A stretch of 64,000 nucleotides of DNA. It comes from Kushneria phyllosphaerae. Its GTDB lineage: Bacteria > Pseudomonadota > Gammaproteobacteria > Pseudomonadales > Halomonadaceae. The notes below the pieces were generated by a model. The model was not told the DNA's origin. It saw nothing but the letters and a program-made list of their open reading frames with translations, and ran no database searches. The DNA is taken from positions 496,001-560,000 of the forward strand of contig NZ_ONZI01000003.1 of assembly GCF_900312995.1 (NCBI RefSeq), read 5' to 3'. How positions within the stretch are numbered: position 1 is the first letter of the stretch; every line of letters begins with the position of its first letter. The position numbers and the translations under genes are program-made. Positions 38,852 through 46,730 of this stretch are shown here, piece after piece.

Positions 38852-39244
38852 ATGAACCTTGCCCAAAAACTACTGCTGACCAGTGGCCTGCTGCTGGCGG
38901 CAGCGTCCGGACCGGCGCTCGCTGCTGATAACCCCGCGGATTGCAGCCAGTTAAACGGCGCACCGGGAAAAGACGGCCACACCGGCACGGCGGACTGTCC
39001 GCAGGGTGGCCATGGCGGTGACGGCATGGCCGGTAAAAACGGCGTTGATGGCAGCAACGGCGGTAACGGTGGCGCTGGCGGCAAGGGCGGTGCCGGTGGC
39101 AGAGGAGGAGATGGTGGTGACGGCGGCGCAGGCGGCGCTGGTGGCAAGGGCGGTGATGGCGGCGACGGTGGTGATGGCGGTGCCGGTAGCAACGGCATCG
39201 ACGGACAGGATGGCCTTGATGGCGCCGATGGACAGGATGGGTAG
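38852..39244 (+). CDS. Secreted collagen-like Gly-X-Y repeat protein
   Basis: A 130-residue protein with a Sec signal peptide (MNLAQKLLLTSGLLLAAASGPALA, cleavage near residue 24) and a short linker containing two cysteines (CSQLNG and DCPQGG). It then has 26 uninterrupted Gly-X-Y triplets (about residues 52-129), mostly Gly-Gly-X with Asp, Ala, Lys or Asn. Proline is almost absent from the repeats, unlike many bacterial collagens. AAAGGAGG lies eight bases before the ATG, so translation should be strong. Function is unknown; a periplasmic, surface or matrix role is possible. The repeat DNA itself is a tandem GGY/GGC array prone to length change. Confidence 0.8.
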   Translation: MNLAQKLLLTSGLLLAAASGPALAADNPADCSQLNGAPGKDGHTGTADCPQGGHGGDGMAGKNGVDGSNGGNGGAGGKGGAGGRGGDGGDGGAGGAGGKGGDGGDGGDGGAGSNGIDGQDGLDGADGQDG

Positions 39245-39393
39245 GCTGAAGCCACCTGCGCGAATGAAGGTCAGATCAGAACCAATATTCTGTGCAGGTG
39301 ACTGATCATAAAGGGGCTATTGAAAATTCTGGTATCGTTGGCACCCATTAGCGCCACCTGGCACCTTCTTCGGGCCGAGGCACAAGGAGCCAT

Positions 39394-39891
39394 ATGACCT
39401 CTGATCGTCCCAGTATCAGTATCCAGACTTATGAAGAAAGGCACGCGCCAGCACTAAGAGCGTTTTCACTGCCGAGTGAGCAAAAGCGCTATACCGACCT
39501 GCCGGCCACGCTTCTGGACAACATGGCAGAACATCGTGAAGACCACTTCATGGTGATTTTGAAAGATGAACAGCCGGTCGGCTTTTTTGCCCTCAAGCAC
39601 GACCCCACCCACCTGAGCCCGTACCGAAAACATGAAGCGATCGTATTGGCGGCGCTCTCCGTGAATGCTTCCGAGCAGGGCAAGGGATATGCCGGGCAGG
39701 GAATGATCCTGTTGAAAGACTACGTCGAAAGGCAGTGGCCGCAGATCAAAAGCATTGTGCTCGGGGTCAACGTCAAAAATAGAGCGGCCCAGGCCCTTTA
39801 CGAGAAAACAGGATTTGAAGACACGGGCAGAACCATCATGGGAGAGATGGGGCAGCAGAAGGTGTTTGAATTGTGGTGTGGAGAGGATTGA
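39394..39891 (+). CDS. GNAT-family N-acetyltransferase
   Basis: Acetyl-CoA-dependent acetyltransferase of 165 residues. Acetyl-CoA-binding motif A is ALSVNASEQGKGYAGQGM (near 88-105) and motif B is NRAAQALYEKTGFEDTG (near 129-145). AAGGAG lies six bases before ATG 39394. The substrate is unknown. It is the last gene of normal composition before the AT-rich island. Confidence 0.87.
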   Translation: MTSDRPSISIQTYEERHAPALRAFSLPSEQKRYTDLPATLLDNMAEHREDHFMVILKDEQPVGFFALKHDPTHLSPYRKHEAIVLAALSVNASEQGKGYAGQGMILLKDYVERQWPQIKSIVLGVNVKNRAAQALYEKTGFEDTGRTIMGEMGQQKVFELWCGED

Positions 39892-40255
39892 GTCAGGCGC
39901 TGGTTTTTCTGTTTAGCAAATGGCCTCTCGAAGCTGCGGTTATATCTCCCGATAAGATTCTTTTTGGCTCCCAATAAACTGTTTTTTATAGATTTTTAAA
40001 TCTGTTGGAAGGTCGGTATACCACTATGTATACCACAGCCTCTGTAAATTAAGAAGCTTTGTACTGTTAGGTTATTAATATCACTTGAGCTACTGGCTCG
40101 CCCTGATGCTCCAATGAACTACCTATAGGTAGTATCTATATCGCGGTTAACTACAGAGATATGATTAAACAATATTGTTGTAGTATGCGTATTCCAAAAG
40201 ATCGGTAGCTGTTCCTGATCCACAAGTTATTTATATTTTTTTGATGCAAGTCATC
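39892..40255. other. AT-rich non-coding left flank of the island
   Basis: 364 bases with no supportable gene. AT content rises sharply compared with the preceding genes. It contains a perfect 16-bp palindrome ACTACCTATAGGTAGT (40118-40133), an inverted repeat AGATTT-TT-AAATCT (39990-40003) and a repeated TATACCA motif (40017 and 40029 region). No integrase, tRNA or obvious attachment duplication is seen. It is downstream of the SLATT-type gene, so it may hold its terminator or a regulatory RNA, but I see no classic hairpin with a T-run. Confidence 0.45.
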
Positions 40256-40936
40256 TTATAAGTATTTGGTTAACACCTTTGTGATCCCTATCATATCTGT
40301 AATGAAAACAACTTCTATCGATAGAAGGAAAATCGGAACTATAAATGGGAAACCTCTTTGAATATTTGCCTGCAAAAAAATTTTAAATTTAGGCAGGCCG
40401 CAAAAAAAGTAATCTCTATTCATTTCTAGGGTGGCAAGCCCGTAATCACTTCTAATATGATTCTCTGTGTCAGTAACGATGTCTGAGTAGCGCTCTTGAT
40501 ATGCGGCTAGATCATCGTTTGAAAAAACAATTTTAGTTTCTTTGTCTTTGTCAATCGATCTAATTAATTCTTTAAGTTTGTCACCGCATTCAGTAAGCGT
40601 CTCTGCTCTTACTTCAAATCGAGATGTTCCTATTACTACAGAATAAACCAGTACTGATACAGCTAAGAATACTTGCATCATATTTAAAACGTCTGGCGTG
40701 AACGATAACGATACGCCTGCACTTTGGATTAAAGGGATAAATATTAAGCCTAAAGACAAGGAAGTAGTTGTAAAAAAGGCAAAAGCCCCTTGTCTTTGAA
40801 GACGAACTGCGGCGTTATATCTGCATTTGGCCGTAACCCTCATACTCATCTGTAGCTTTTCAGCCGCTGTTTTTACGGTTCTTTCTCTTTCTTTCAAACA
40901 AAACAGCCATTTAAGAAAAGTTTTGCAATATCCCAT
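40256..40936 (-). CDS. SLATT-type membrane effector (predicted)
   Basis: A 226-residue membrane protein. A basic N-terminal helix (RYNAAVRLQRQGAF) leads into TM1 (about 51-71) and TM2 (about 84-103), followed by RFEVRAETLTECGDKLKELI and YSDIVTDTENHIRSDY; a third hydrophobic segment is at about 196-215. This two-helix plus soluble-tail layout, with the conserved ECG and ENH-DY stretches, matches my knowledge of SLATT domains, predicted pore-forming effectors of nucleotide-signalling and reverse-transcriptase-linked conflict systems. It begins 16 bases after the HEPN gene stop. AT-rich codons unlike the chromosome point to transfer. The third helix is less usual. Identity is from recall, not a search. 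Confidence 0.62.
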   Translation of the reverse strand: MGYCKTFLKWLFCLKERERTVKTAAEKLQMSMRVTAKCRYNAAVRLQRQGAFAFFTTTSLSLGLIFIPLIQSAGVSLSFTPDVLNMMQVFLAVSVLVYSVVIGTSRFEVRAETLTECGDKLKELIRSIDKDKETKIVFSNDDLAAYQERYSDIVTDTENHIRSDYGLATLEMNRDYFFCGLPKFKIFLQANIQRGFPFIVPIFLLSIEVVFITDMIGITKVLTKYL

Positions 40937-40952
40937 AATGGTTTTGCCTAAA

Positions 40953-41936
40953 TTAAGTTAAGTCTAAATTGTTTAGAGAATAAATTATTGTGTTGTGCAC
41001 ATCGTTAACTGCGTTCGGTCTTTTTTCAAACAAAATACCTATATTTTTTCTAAATTCTTCTACGTTTTTCAAACCTTTCAATAATGCTGTATTGGCCAAT
41101 CCTTGGCATCTTGAAACACTAAACTTTGTTATATTTTCATATAGTTCTAAGGTGTTTTTTTCAAAATCCATAATTCTAAAGCCTGAATGTACTGAGTCGT
41201 TCCGGAGGTTTCTAATACTGTCAATATCTTTGACCAACTTTTTTGCCCAAAAAGAATAATCCTTATGGGCTTCAAGCTTTTGAATCGTGTTTGCTGTTAC
41301 ATCTTTTCTATATTTCCCATTTGGGAAACCTAAGAACCACCTGACCATGCCGACGATATTATCGTTAACGGATTTTTTAAGAAGCGCCTCAAGAGCAAAC
41401 CAGTTAAATAATATTCTAAGTTGTTTGTTGCTTTCATAGTTGCTTTTTCTCGACCAGTGTAGCGATCGGGAATACCTCTGGCTAAGGTCGTTATCTAACG
41501 ATAGTAAATAGTTTATCCAGTCATAGCTTCGTATACTGTTTCTTTGAATCAAAAACCCCATTGCTCCCTCGAATCCCTCTTTCTCAAGTGGGAATGTTTC
41601 CCCAGTGTCCATATTCTTTATAAGTCCAATGCTGGAGGTTTTTAATTTCGATATAGATGTTTCAACTGCTTTTAGATCTAGAATCTCGTTAAATATATTT
41701 TCAGCGCTGTTGAGTGCTTCTTGAATATTTTTAGATGTTAAGCACGTGGCAACTCTGGCGCTAAACATGTATTGTTCGTAATCTAGGCCATGGCTTTTCG
41801 CGGACTTTTTAAAAGTATCAACTTCGAAAGGGAAATCATTTCCATGGGGTCTAATTTCAACAGTACCATAAACAGATGTTTCTGATACTGAAATGCTATA
41901 TTTGTCAAGCAATTTAATGATTAAGAAGTTGGTCAT
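40953..41936 (-). CDS. HEPN-type (Apea-like) putative ribonuclease or sensor
   Basis: A 327-residue soluble protein, the middle gene of the AT-rich operon. Its second half has the Apea-like HEPN pattern: a helix with FNWFALEALL (177-186) and, about 60 residues later, IRNLRNDSVHSG with R245-N246 and H250, the R-x4-H motif of HEPN nucleases. The N-terminal half (about 1-130) is a mixed alpha/beta region I do not recognise and may sense a trigger. The ATG overlaps the TPR-like gene by 23 bases, implying coupled translation. It could be an RNase toxin or an inactive HEPN partner; intact motif residues favour catalysis. Confidence 0.62.
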   Translation of the reverse strand: MTNFLIIKLLDKYSISVSETSVYGTVEIRPHGNDFPFEVDTFKKSAKSHGLDYEQYMFSARVATCLTSKNIQEALNSAENIFNEILDLKAVETSISKLKTSSIGLIKNMDTGETFPLEKEGFEGAMGFLIQRNSIRSYDWINYLLSLDNDLSQRYSRSLHWSRKSNYESNKQLRILFNWFALEALLKKSVNDNIVGMVRWFLGFPNGKYRKDVTANTIQKLEAHKDYSFWAKKLVKDIDSIRNLRNDSVHSGFRIMDFEKNTLELYENITKFSVSRCQGLANTALLKGLKNVEEFRKNIGILFEKRPNAVNDVHNTIIYSLNNLDLT

Positions 41937-42528
41937 TTTGATAAGGAAGAGCTTTGATAAGTCGTGGAATAAGAAGTTTTTTAATTTCGGATTTTTGATT
42001 AGCTGATTTTAAATCTAATTTATTTTTTCGGAGGTGTCTGGAAAAATAAAAAGCTATTGGTTCGCTTTTGAATTTTATGCAAGATTCTAAAATAAATGAA
42101 AGGCGCTCATTTCCTACTTTATTAGATAGGATGTATTCGCAGCATGATTCGGCCCCCTCCTTGTAATTAAGTGCAAAAAATAACTGCAATCTATACCAAA
42201 TTATTTCGAGTTCTGGATAGTTGAGAGATATTAGCTTTTCTTCGTATATAGATGCTTCTTTTTTACTAAAAGTTCTTATTGATAGCTCATATCCTGTTTT
42301 TAAAGTATAAACGTGATCGGGTTTTAATGTATGAAGCTCTTTAAAAAAATAGTTGGCCTCAATATATCTTTCTTTGGCAAGCAAGGCATTTATCAAATCT
42401 CTTAATCTTTTAATGTATTTTTTATTTTTTCTTGGCGTATCTCTGTATTTTTTTTCGATTAATTCCAAGGTGCACCTATAGAGTTGTAAGCAATGCGAAA
42501 AATATTTTTGTAAGGTTGAGGCTTCCAA
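41914..42528 (-). CDS. TPR-like helical protein, first gene of AT-rich operon
   Basis: A 204-residue all-helical protein, very lysine-rich, with repeated roughly 34-residue helix pairs (for example KERYIEANYFFKELHTLKPD and the YPELEIIWYRLQLFFALNY stretch) suggesting tetratricopeptide-like repeats. The sequence contains no methionine: the only plausible starts are TTG codons, the first at 42528, and an in-frame TAG lies six codons upstream. So it either starts at a rare codon or lost its N-terminus at the island edge, where composition changes abruptly. It overlaps the HEPN gene by 23 bases. Probable role is sensing or protein scaffolding; not recognised by name. Confidence 0.55.
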   Translation of the reverse strand: MEASTLQKYFSHCLQLYRCTLELIEKKYRDTPRKNKKYIKRLRDLINALLAKERYIEANYFFKELHTLKPDHVYTLKTGYELSIRTFSKKEASIYEEKLISLNYPELEIIWYRLQLFFALNYKEGAESCCEYILSNKVGNERLSFILESCIKFKSEPIAFYFSRHLRKNKLDLKSANQKSEIKKLLIPRLIKALPYQNDQLLNH

Positions 42529-43128
42529 GTCGGAAGATGCTCTCTACGCGCTATCGACTCCCCGCCCCGCCTGCGCGCTAAATGGGTCGGTTTTATTGCA
42601 CCCTTGCAAGGGGCGCCGGACCGCGCCAGTACTGGGACACGCGGCGGTTTTATGACGTCTAAAAACCTTGCGTTTCCTTGCATTTCACACCTACGACACA
42701 GGGTGGTGTGGGGTCAAAAGACGGCTCTGTGATACATGTTGCCGCGCGGACCTGAAAGCGGGTGCCTCTTGCGGTACTCGGGAGGCTCTACAGGTCTTTT
42801 CAGCACAATATTCGAGTGCGCTGATTAAGTAAAGTTGTGTAACGGAAAGTGAGGCAAAAGCAGCATCCATCACGAACCTCTTTCGCTCGCCAGAATGAAA
42901 TGATCACGCCTCGATTACGCGCTTCTTGGCCGCCACTCTTTAGTGTTTTACCGGGAACAAGTAAGCCGCCTGTGGCGCGGCTTCCAGCGAGGTGTTCTCG
43001 GTCGTTTTCAGGTTCTTGTAGCAACCTTCCTCACCGTTTTAGCGCTTGTTGAGGGTGATCTGGCCATCATCGCGCCGGGTTTGGTGATCCTTTCCTCTGG
43101 AAAGCGATGGGGTTTGTGGCTCGTCCCT
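42529..43128. other. Right flank of the island, no convincing gene
   Basis: 600 bases of more GC-rich sequence between the AT-rich operon and the CMD gene. Short open frames exist on both strands but none has family resemblance or a good start. A plus-strand frame at 42943-43176 has a hydrophobic segment but overlaps the CMD gene and lacks a ribosome-binding site. A hairpin AAGCCGC-CTGTGGC-GCGGCTT is present near 42961-42981. It looks like decayed or junction DNA, and must also contain the operon promoter. Confidence 0.45.
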
Positions 43129-43560
43129 CTACTGACGCATGCCGATCGCCAGTCGATTGAAGGCGCTCATCAGTGACACGGCAAAGGTCAGGTCGCTGAT
43201 CTCAATGTCCGAGAAATGCGCTTTCAACGGCTCGAAGTCCTCATCGGGGGCATGCGTCTTTGCCACATTGACCAGCGACTCCGCCCATGTCAGCGCCGCT
43301 CTTTCACGATCATCAAAGCGAGTGCTGACGCGCCATCCCGAGAGGCTGTCCAGTTTGGCATCACACACGCCTTTGGCACGCAGGGCACTGGCGTGCATTT
43401 CCAGGCAAAAGGCACAGCCGTTGATCTGCGATACCCGCAAATACACAAGCTCGATCAGCTCCTGTCCGAGACTGCTGCTGTTCAGCGCTTTTTTGGTAGC
43501 GCTCAGCCCTTTATAGGCTTCCGGTGAAAGAGTGGGGTAGGGCAGACGAAGGGTGCTCAT
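43129..43560 (-). CDS. Carboxymuconolactone decarboxylase/AhpD-family protein
   Basis: A 143-residue helical protein of the CMD/AhpD-like family, often peroxidase-type antioxidant proteins. The redox motif CAFCLEMH (CxxC followed by a histidine) near residues 50-57 is intact, with upstream ELVYLRVSQING typical of the family. It is divergent from ypeA. It marks the return to chromosomal codon use after the island. The exact substrate is unknown. Confidence 0.88.
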   Translation of the reverse strand: MSTLRLPYPTLSPEAYKGLSATKKALNSSSLGQELIELVYLRVSQINGCAFCLEMHASALRAKGVCDAKLDSLSGWRVSTRFDDRERAALTWAESLVNVAKTHAPDEDFEPLKAHFSDIEISDLTFAVSLMSAFNRLAIGMRQ

Positions 43561-43715
43561 GGATTGGCTCCGGCGTGAAAGAAGAAATATCTTTCAAAGC
43601 TAATACGAAATGTTGGCCCGAAGGCAATGTTTGCGTTGTGATTTGGCGGTTGCAGTGTCTGCACTTTGAGAGGATGGGGTGGGGGCAGCAGGGATGAACA
43701 AACAAGGGGATAGAC

Positions 43716-44138
43716 ATGCAGATTCGAACCTTCATGCCCGAGGATCAGGCGGCAGTCATCGACCTCTGGCAGCGCTGCGGGCTGACGCGCCCATGGAACA
43801 ATCCTGCCCTGAATATCGAGCGCAAATGCAGTGAAGACCCGGCGCTGTTTTTGGTCGGTACCGATGAAAACGGTCGTGTGATGGCGTCAGCGATGGTGGG
43901 GTTTGACGGTCACCGCGGCTGGCTCTATTACCTGGCGGTCGATCCCGACGCGCGTCGACGCGGTCATGGCCGTGTTTTGATCAAGCAGGCAGAAAAGCTT
44001 TTGATCGAACGGGGGTGTCCGAAAATCATGCTGATGGTGCGCCGCGGTCAGCCGGAGCTGGAGGCGTATTATGAATCGATGGGCTTTGCGGAAAACGAGG
44101 TCGTGACGATGGGCAAGCGACTGATCGAGGACGATTAG
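43716..44138 (+). CDS. ypeA: YpeA-like GNAT acetyltransferase
   Basis: A 140-residue acetyltransferase matching E. coli YpeA across its length: the start MQIRTFMPEDQAAVIDLWQRC, then LTRPWNNPALNIERK, YYLAVDPDARRRGHGRVLI (acetyl-CoA motif) and the end MGKRLIEDD. The physiological substrate of YpeA is not established. It lies just upstream of the tRNA-Arg gene, which is on the opposite strand. Confidence 0.88.
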   Translation: MQIRTFMPEDQAAVIDLWQRCGLTRPWNNPALNIERKCSEDPALFLVGTDENGRVMASAMVGFDGHRGWLYYLAVDPDARRRGHGRVLIKQAEKLLIERGCPKIMLMVRRGQPELEAYYESMGFAENEVVTMGKRLIEDD

Positions 44139-44171
44139 ACGTGCGATTATTGCGATAGGAAGGGAAAGCGC

Positions 44172-44248
44172 TGGCGCCCCCGTCAGGATTCGAACCTGAG
44201 ACCTTCCCCTTAGGAGGGGGACGCTCTATCCAGCTGAGCTACGGGGGC
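44172..44248 (-). tRNA. tRNA-Arg (anticodon CCT)
   Basis: A complete 77-base cloverleaf on the minus strand: acceptor GCCCCCG pairing with CGGGGGC, D-arm AGCTCAGCTGGATAGAGC, anticodon stem TCCCC/GGGGA enclosing loop CTCCTAA (anticodon CCT, reads AGG), T-arm with GGTTCGAATCC, and encoded CCA 3' end. AGG is a rare codon in such genomes but more likely in the AT-rich island nearby. Confidence 0.96.
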
Positions 44249-44322
44249 GAAGCGGGCGTCATTATAGGGATTTCCCGCGTATAGTGAAACCCTGACGCAT
44301 CAACGCCGCCAATCGAGCCCGC

Positions 44323-45093
44323 ATGAAAGAACGCATCACCACGGACCGCCACTTCAACGGCATGGCCGAGAAGTTCGAACACTCTTTATACAATCACTCC
44401 CGCGGACGGCTGCGCCTGGCGCTGTTGACCCGCGCCATCGAGTCTTCCATCCCACTGAACGGGCAGCCGCTGGTCGATGTCGGCGCTGGGCTGGGCCAGA
44501 TGGCGCACTGGGCGGCAGGAAAAGGCCACCCGGTCACGCTGCTGGAGCCGGCCGAGGACATGCTCGCGGCCGCGCGCACACGTTTGATCGGTCATGATGT
44601 CCGCTTTTATCAAAGCGATCTGCAAGGCCTGTGTAATGTGGCCCCCGGCCCGTGGCCGCTGATGTTCTGTCACGCCGTGCTTGAGTGGTTGATCGATCCC
44701 GAAGCGGCGGTTCATCGGCTGGCCGAACAGCTGGCACCCAACGGGTGGCTATCCCTGATGGTGTTCAATGAGGATGCGCTGCGCTTTTCCAACGTGGTGA
44801 AGGGCAATCTGCAAAAGGTGCTTGATGACCAGCTGGCAGGCTTTGGTCAACGCAAGCGTCTGACGCCGATTTCCCCGCTACGCCATGATGACGTGGTGCG
44901 CTGGCTGAATGAGGCCGGGCTGGAGGTTCGGGCCGTGACCGGCATTCGCGTGTTCCATGATTATCTGCGTGAGCGCGACCCGGATGAGGCCACGCTGGAA
45001 CGGCTTTTTGAACTTGAGCATCGCTACTGCCGGCAGGAACCCTACTGGCGCCTGGGTCGCTATCTTCATTACAGCGTTTATCGCCCGAGCTGA
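44323..45093 (+). CDS. cmoM: tRNA 5-carboxymethoxyuridine methyltransferase CmoM
   Basis: SAM-dependent methyltransferase that converts cmo5U34 to its methyl ester mcmo5U in tRNAs reading four-fold boxes. The 256 residues start RHFNGMAEKFEHSLYNHSRGRLR, matching CmoM (formerly SmtA), then the SAM motif LVDVGAGLGQMA near residue 49. The partner genes cmoA and cmoB are at 56-57.8 kb, so the pathway is complete within this window though not in one operon. Confidence 0.9.
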   Translation: MKERITTDRHFNGMAEKFEHSLYNHSRGRLRLALLTRAIESSIPLNGQPLVDVGAGLGQMAHWAAGKGHPVTLLEPAEDMLAAARTRLIGHDVRFYQSDLQGLCNVAPGPWPLMFCHAVLEWLIDPEAAVHRLAEQLAPNGWLSLMVFNEDALRFSNVVKGNLQKVLDDQLAGFGQRKRLTPISPLRHDDVVRWLNEAGLEVRAVTGIRVFHDYLRERDPDEATLERLFELEHRYCRQEPYWRLGRYLHYSVYRPS

Positions 45094-45205
45094 TATTCTT
45101 CACCTCATCGCAGGGGTGTTTCCGGGCTTGCTCGGAGATATACCGTTATCTTTATGGCCATGTCACAGGACAGGCCAGTCATTATTTGAGTAAAGCAGGG
45201 GATTC

Positions 45206-46180
45206 ATGAGTTTTTCCACGCCCATGGGGCAGTTACTGGACCGACAGTCACCCGCGATCAGAGAAGGGGAATGGCTGATTGCCCCGCCGCTGGATGAAGG
45301 GCTTTTAAGCGGCGCGAAACACCGCATCTGGAGTCTGGATCACTTGATCGCCGAGGTGTGGCGCAAGCATGGCCATGAGGTCGTCGAAGGGCTGACACCG
45401 CCGGAAGGCATGACGGCGGCGCTGCTGTTCTGGCCCAAAACGATGGACCTGGGTCGATGGTGGCTGGATCAGCTCAATGCGCACTGCGATGTGGGCAGTA
45501 CGCTGCGCATCGTCGGTGAGCATCACGGCGGCGGCAAGCGCGTGCCGGGCGAGCTGAAGGCCCGCGGCATGTCGCACCAGCGTCTCGATAACGCGCGGCG
45601 CTGCTCACTATATGAAGCCACTACCATTGCCGGAGAGGCGGGCGATCACTGGTCCACGTTCGAAGCGCTGGATCTCACCCTGGTCAGCCACCCGGGCATC
45701 TTCGGTCACGGTCGGTTGGATGATGGCACCCGCATGCTGCTGGACGTTCTGCCGGCTCAGGAAGGGCGCGTGCTGGATGCCGGCTGCGGCGATGGCGTGA
45801 TCAGTTCCTGGGTGGCCCGTCAGGGCGCTGACGTCACGGCCGTGGACATCAACCATCTGGCGCTGGAAGCCACTCGACGTACGCTTGAGGCCAATGGCCT
45901 GAAAGGCGAGGTGCTGTCCAGCGATATGCTGGATGCCGTCGAAGGCCCCTTTGACACCATCATCAGCAACCCGGCCTTTCATCAGGAGCGTCACGTCTCG
46001 ATCGACCCGGCCCGCAAGCTGATCGAGCAGGCCAGCAAGAAGCTGACCCCCAAGGGGGCACTGTATATCGTGGCCAACAGCTTTTTGCCCTATATGGGGC
46101 TGATGAAAAAGCACTTCGGTCGTGTCGACGTGCTGGCGGAAAGCAGCCGCTTCCGGGTCTATCGCTGTAGCCGGCGTTAA
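45206..46180 (+). CDS. rsmC: 16S rRNA (guanine-1207-N2) methyltransferase RsmC
   Basis: SAM-dependent methyltransferase of helix 34 in 16S rRNA, 324 residues. It has the two-domain RsmC layout: a degenerate N-terminal half and an active C-terminal half with FGHGRLDDGTRMLLD, SAM motif VLDAGCGDGVISS, and catalytic NPAFHQ (usually NPPFH, one substitution). RlmG, a close relative, is the alternative. No strong operon partner is seen; greB is convergent. Confidence 0.86.
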   Translation: MSFSTPMGQLLDRQSPAIREGEWLIAPPLDEGLLSGAKHRIWSLDHLIAEVWRKHGHEVVEGLTPPEGMTAALLFWPKTMDLGRWWLDQLNAHCDVGSTLRIVGEHHGGGKRVPGELKARGMSHQRLDNARRCSLYEATTIAGEAGDHWSTFEALDLTLVSHPGIFGHGRLDDGTRMLLDVLPAQEGRVLDAGCGDGVISSWVARQGADVTAVDINHLALEATRRTLEANGLKGEVLSSDMLDAVEGPFDTIISNPAFHQERHVSIDPARKLIEQASKKLTPKGALYIVANSFLPYMGLMKKHFGRVDVLAESSRFRVYRCSRR

Positions 46181-46211
46181 GGGCCGGGCGCCGGGTGATA
46201 GGTGCTTTTAA

Positions 46212-46730
46212 TCAGCGCTCGGCGTAGGCGATGTCGGTAATGATCCAGGTGGTTTCGCCACCCGGGGCGTCGACGGTGACTTCGGCGTCCAGTGGCTTGC
46301 CGAGCAGGGCCCGCGCGAGTGGAGCGTCCACGCTGATCCAGTGCTTTTTGTTGTCGGTCTCGTCGGGACCGACAATGCGGATGCGCATCTCTTCGCCGTC
46401 GTCATCTTCCAGCGTCACCCAGGCACTGAAAAAGACCCGCTCGCGGTCGGCCGGCAGTCGGTCGACCACGGTCAGGGCGTCCAGGCGCTGTTGCAGATAG
46501 GCGATCCGGGCGATGGTGCCGTTCAGGGCCTTCTTGTTATAGGTGTAGTCGGCGTTTTCGCTGCGATCGCCCTGGGCGGCGGCTTCCCCGGTCTTGCGGG
46601 ACTGTTCCGGGCGGCGTACGCGCACCAGATGGTCCAGCAGGCTTTGCATCGAGGCGTAGCCTTCCGGTGTGATCAGGTCGGTCTTTTTCTCCTGACGCGG
46701 ATCCTTGGCGGGATCGCGCCAGCGAGTCAT
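46212..46730 (-). CDS. greB: Transcript cleavage factor GreB
   Basis: Binds RNA polymerase through the secondary channel and stimulates cleavage of backtracked transcripts. The 172 residues have the N-terminal coiled coil with the acidic tip GDRSENADYTYNKK and a C-terminal FKBP-like domain. ATG 46730 has AAAGGA just upstream (overlapping a weaker in-frame ATG at 46745), matching the usual MTRWRDP N-terminus. It is convergent with rsmC and divergent from nudF. Confidence 0.95.
   Translation of the reverse strand: MTRWRDPAKDPRQEKKTDLITPEGYASMQSLLDHLVRVRRPEQSRKTGEAAAQGDRSENADYTYNKKALNGTIARIAYLQQRLDALTVVDRLPADRERVFFSAWVTLEDDDGEEMRIRIVGPDETDNKKHWISVDAPLARALLGKPLDAEVTVDAPGGETTWIITDIAYAER

Noticed and set aside
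38719..39255. Proline-rich minus-strand frame opposite the collagen-like gene
   Set aside because: Its PPAPP-type repeats are just the complement of the GGY repeat; the plus frame has a signal peptide and a strong ribosome-binding site.
42943..43176. 77-codon plus-strand frame with a hydrophobic stretch
   Set aside because: It overlaps the CMD-family gene tail to tail, has no clear ribosome-binding site and resembles no family I know; kept only as part of the gene-poor segment.
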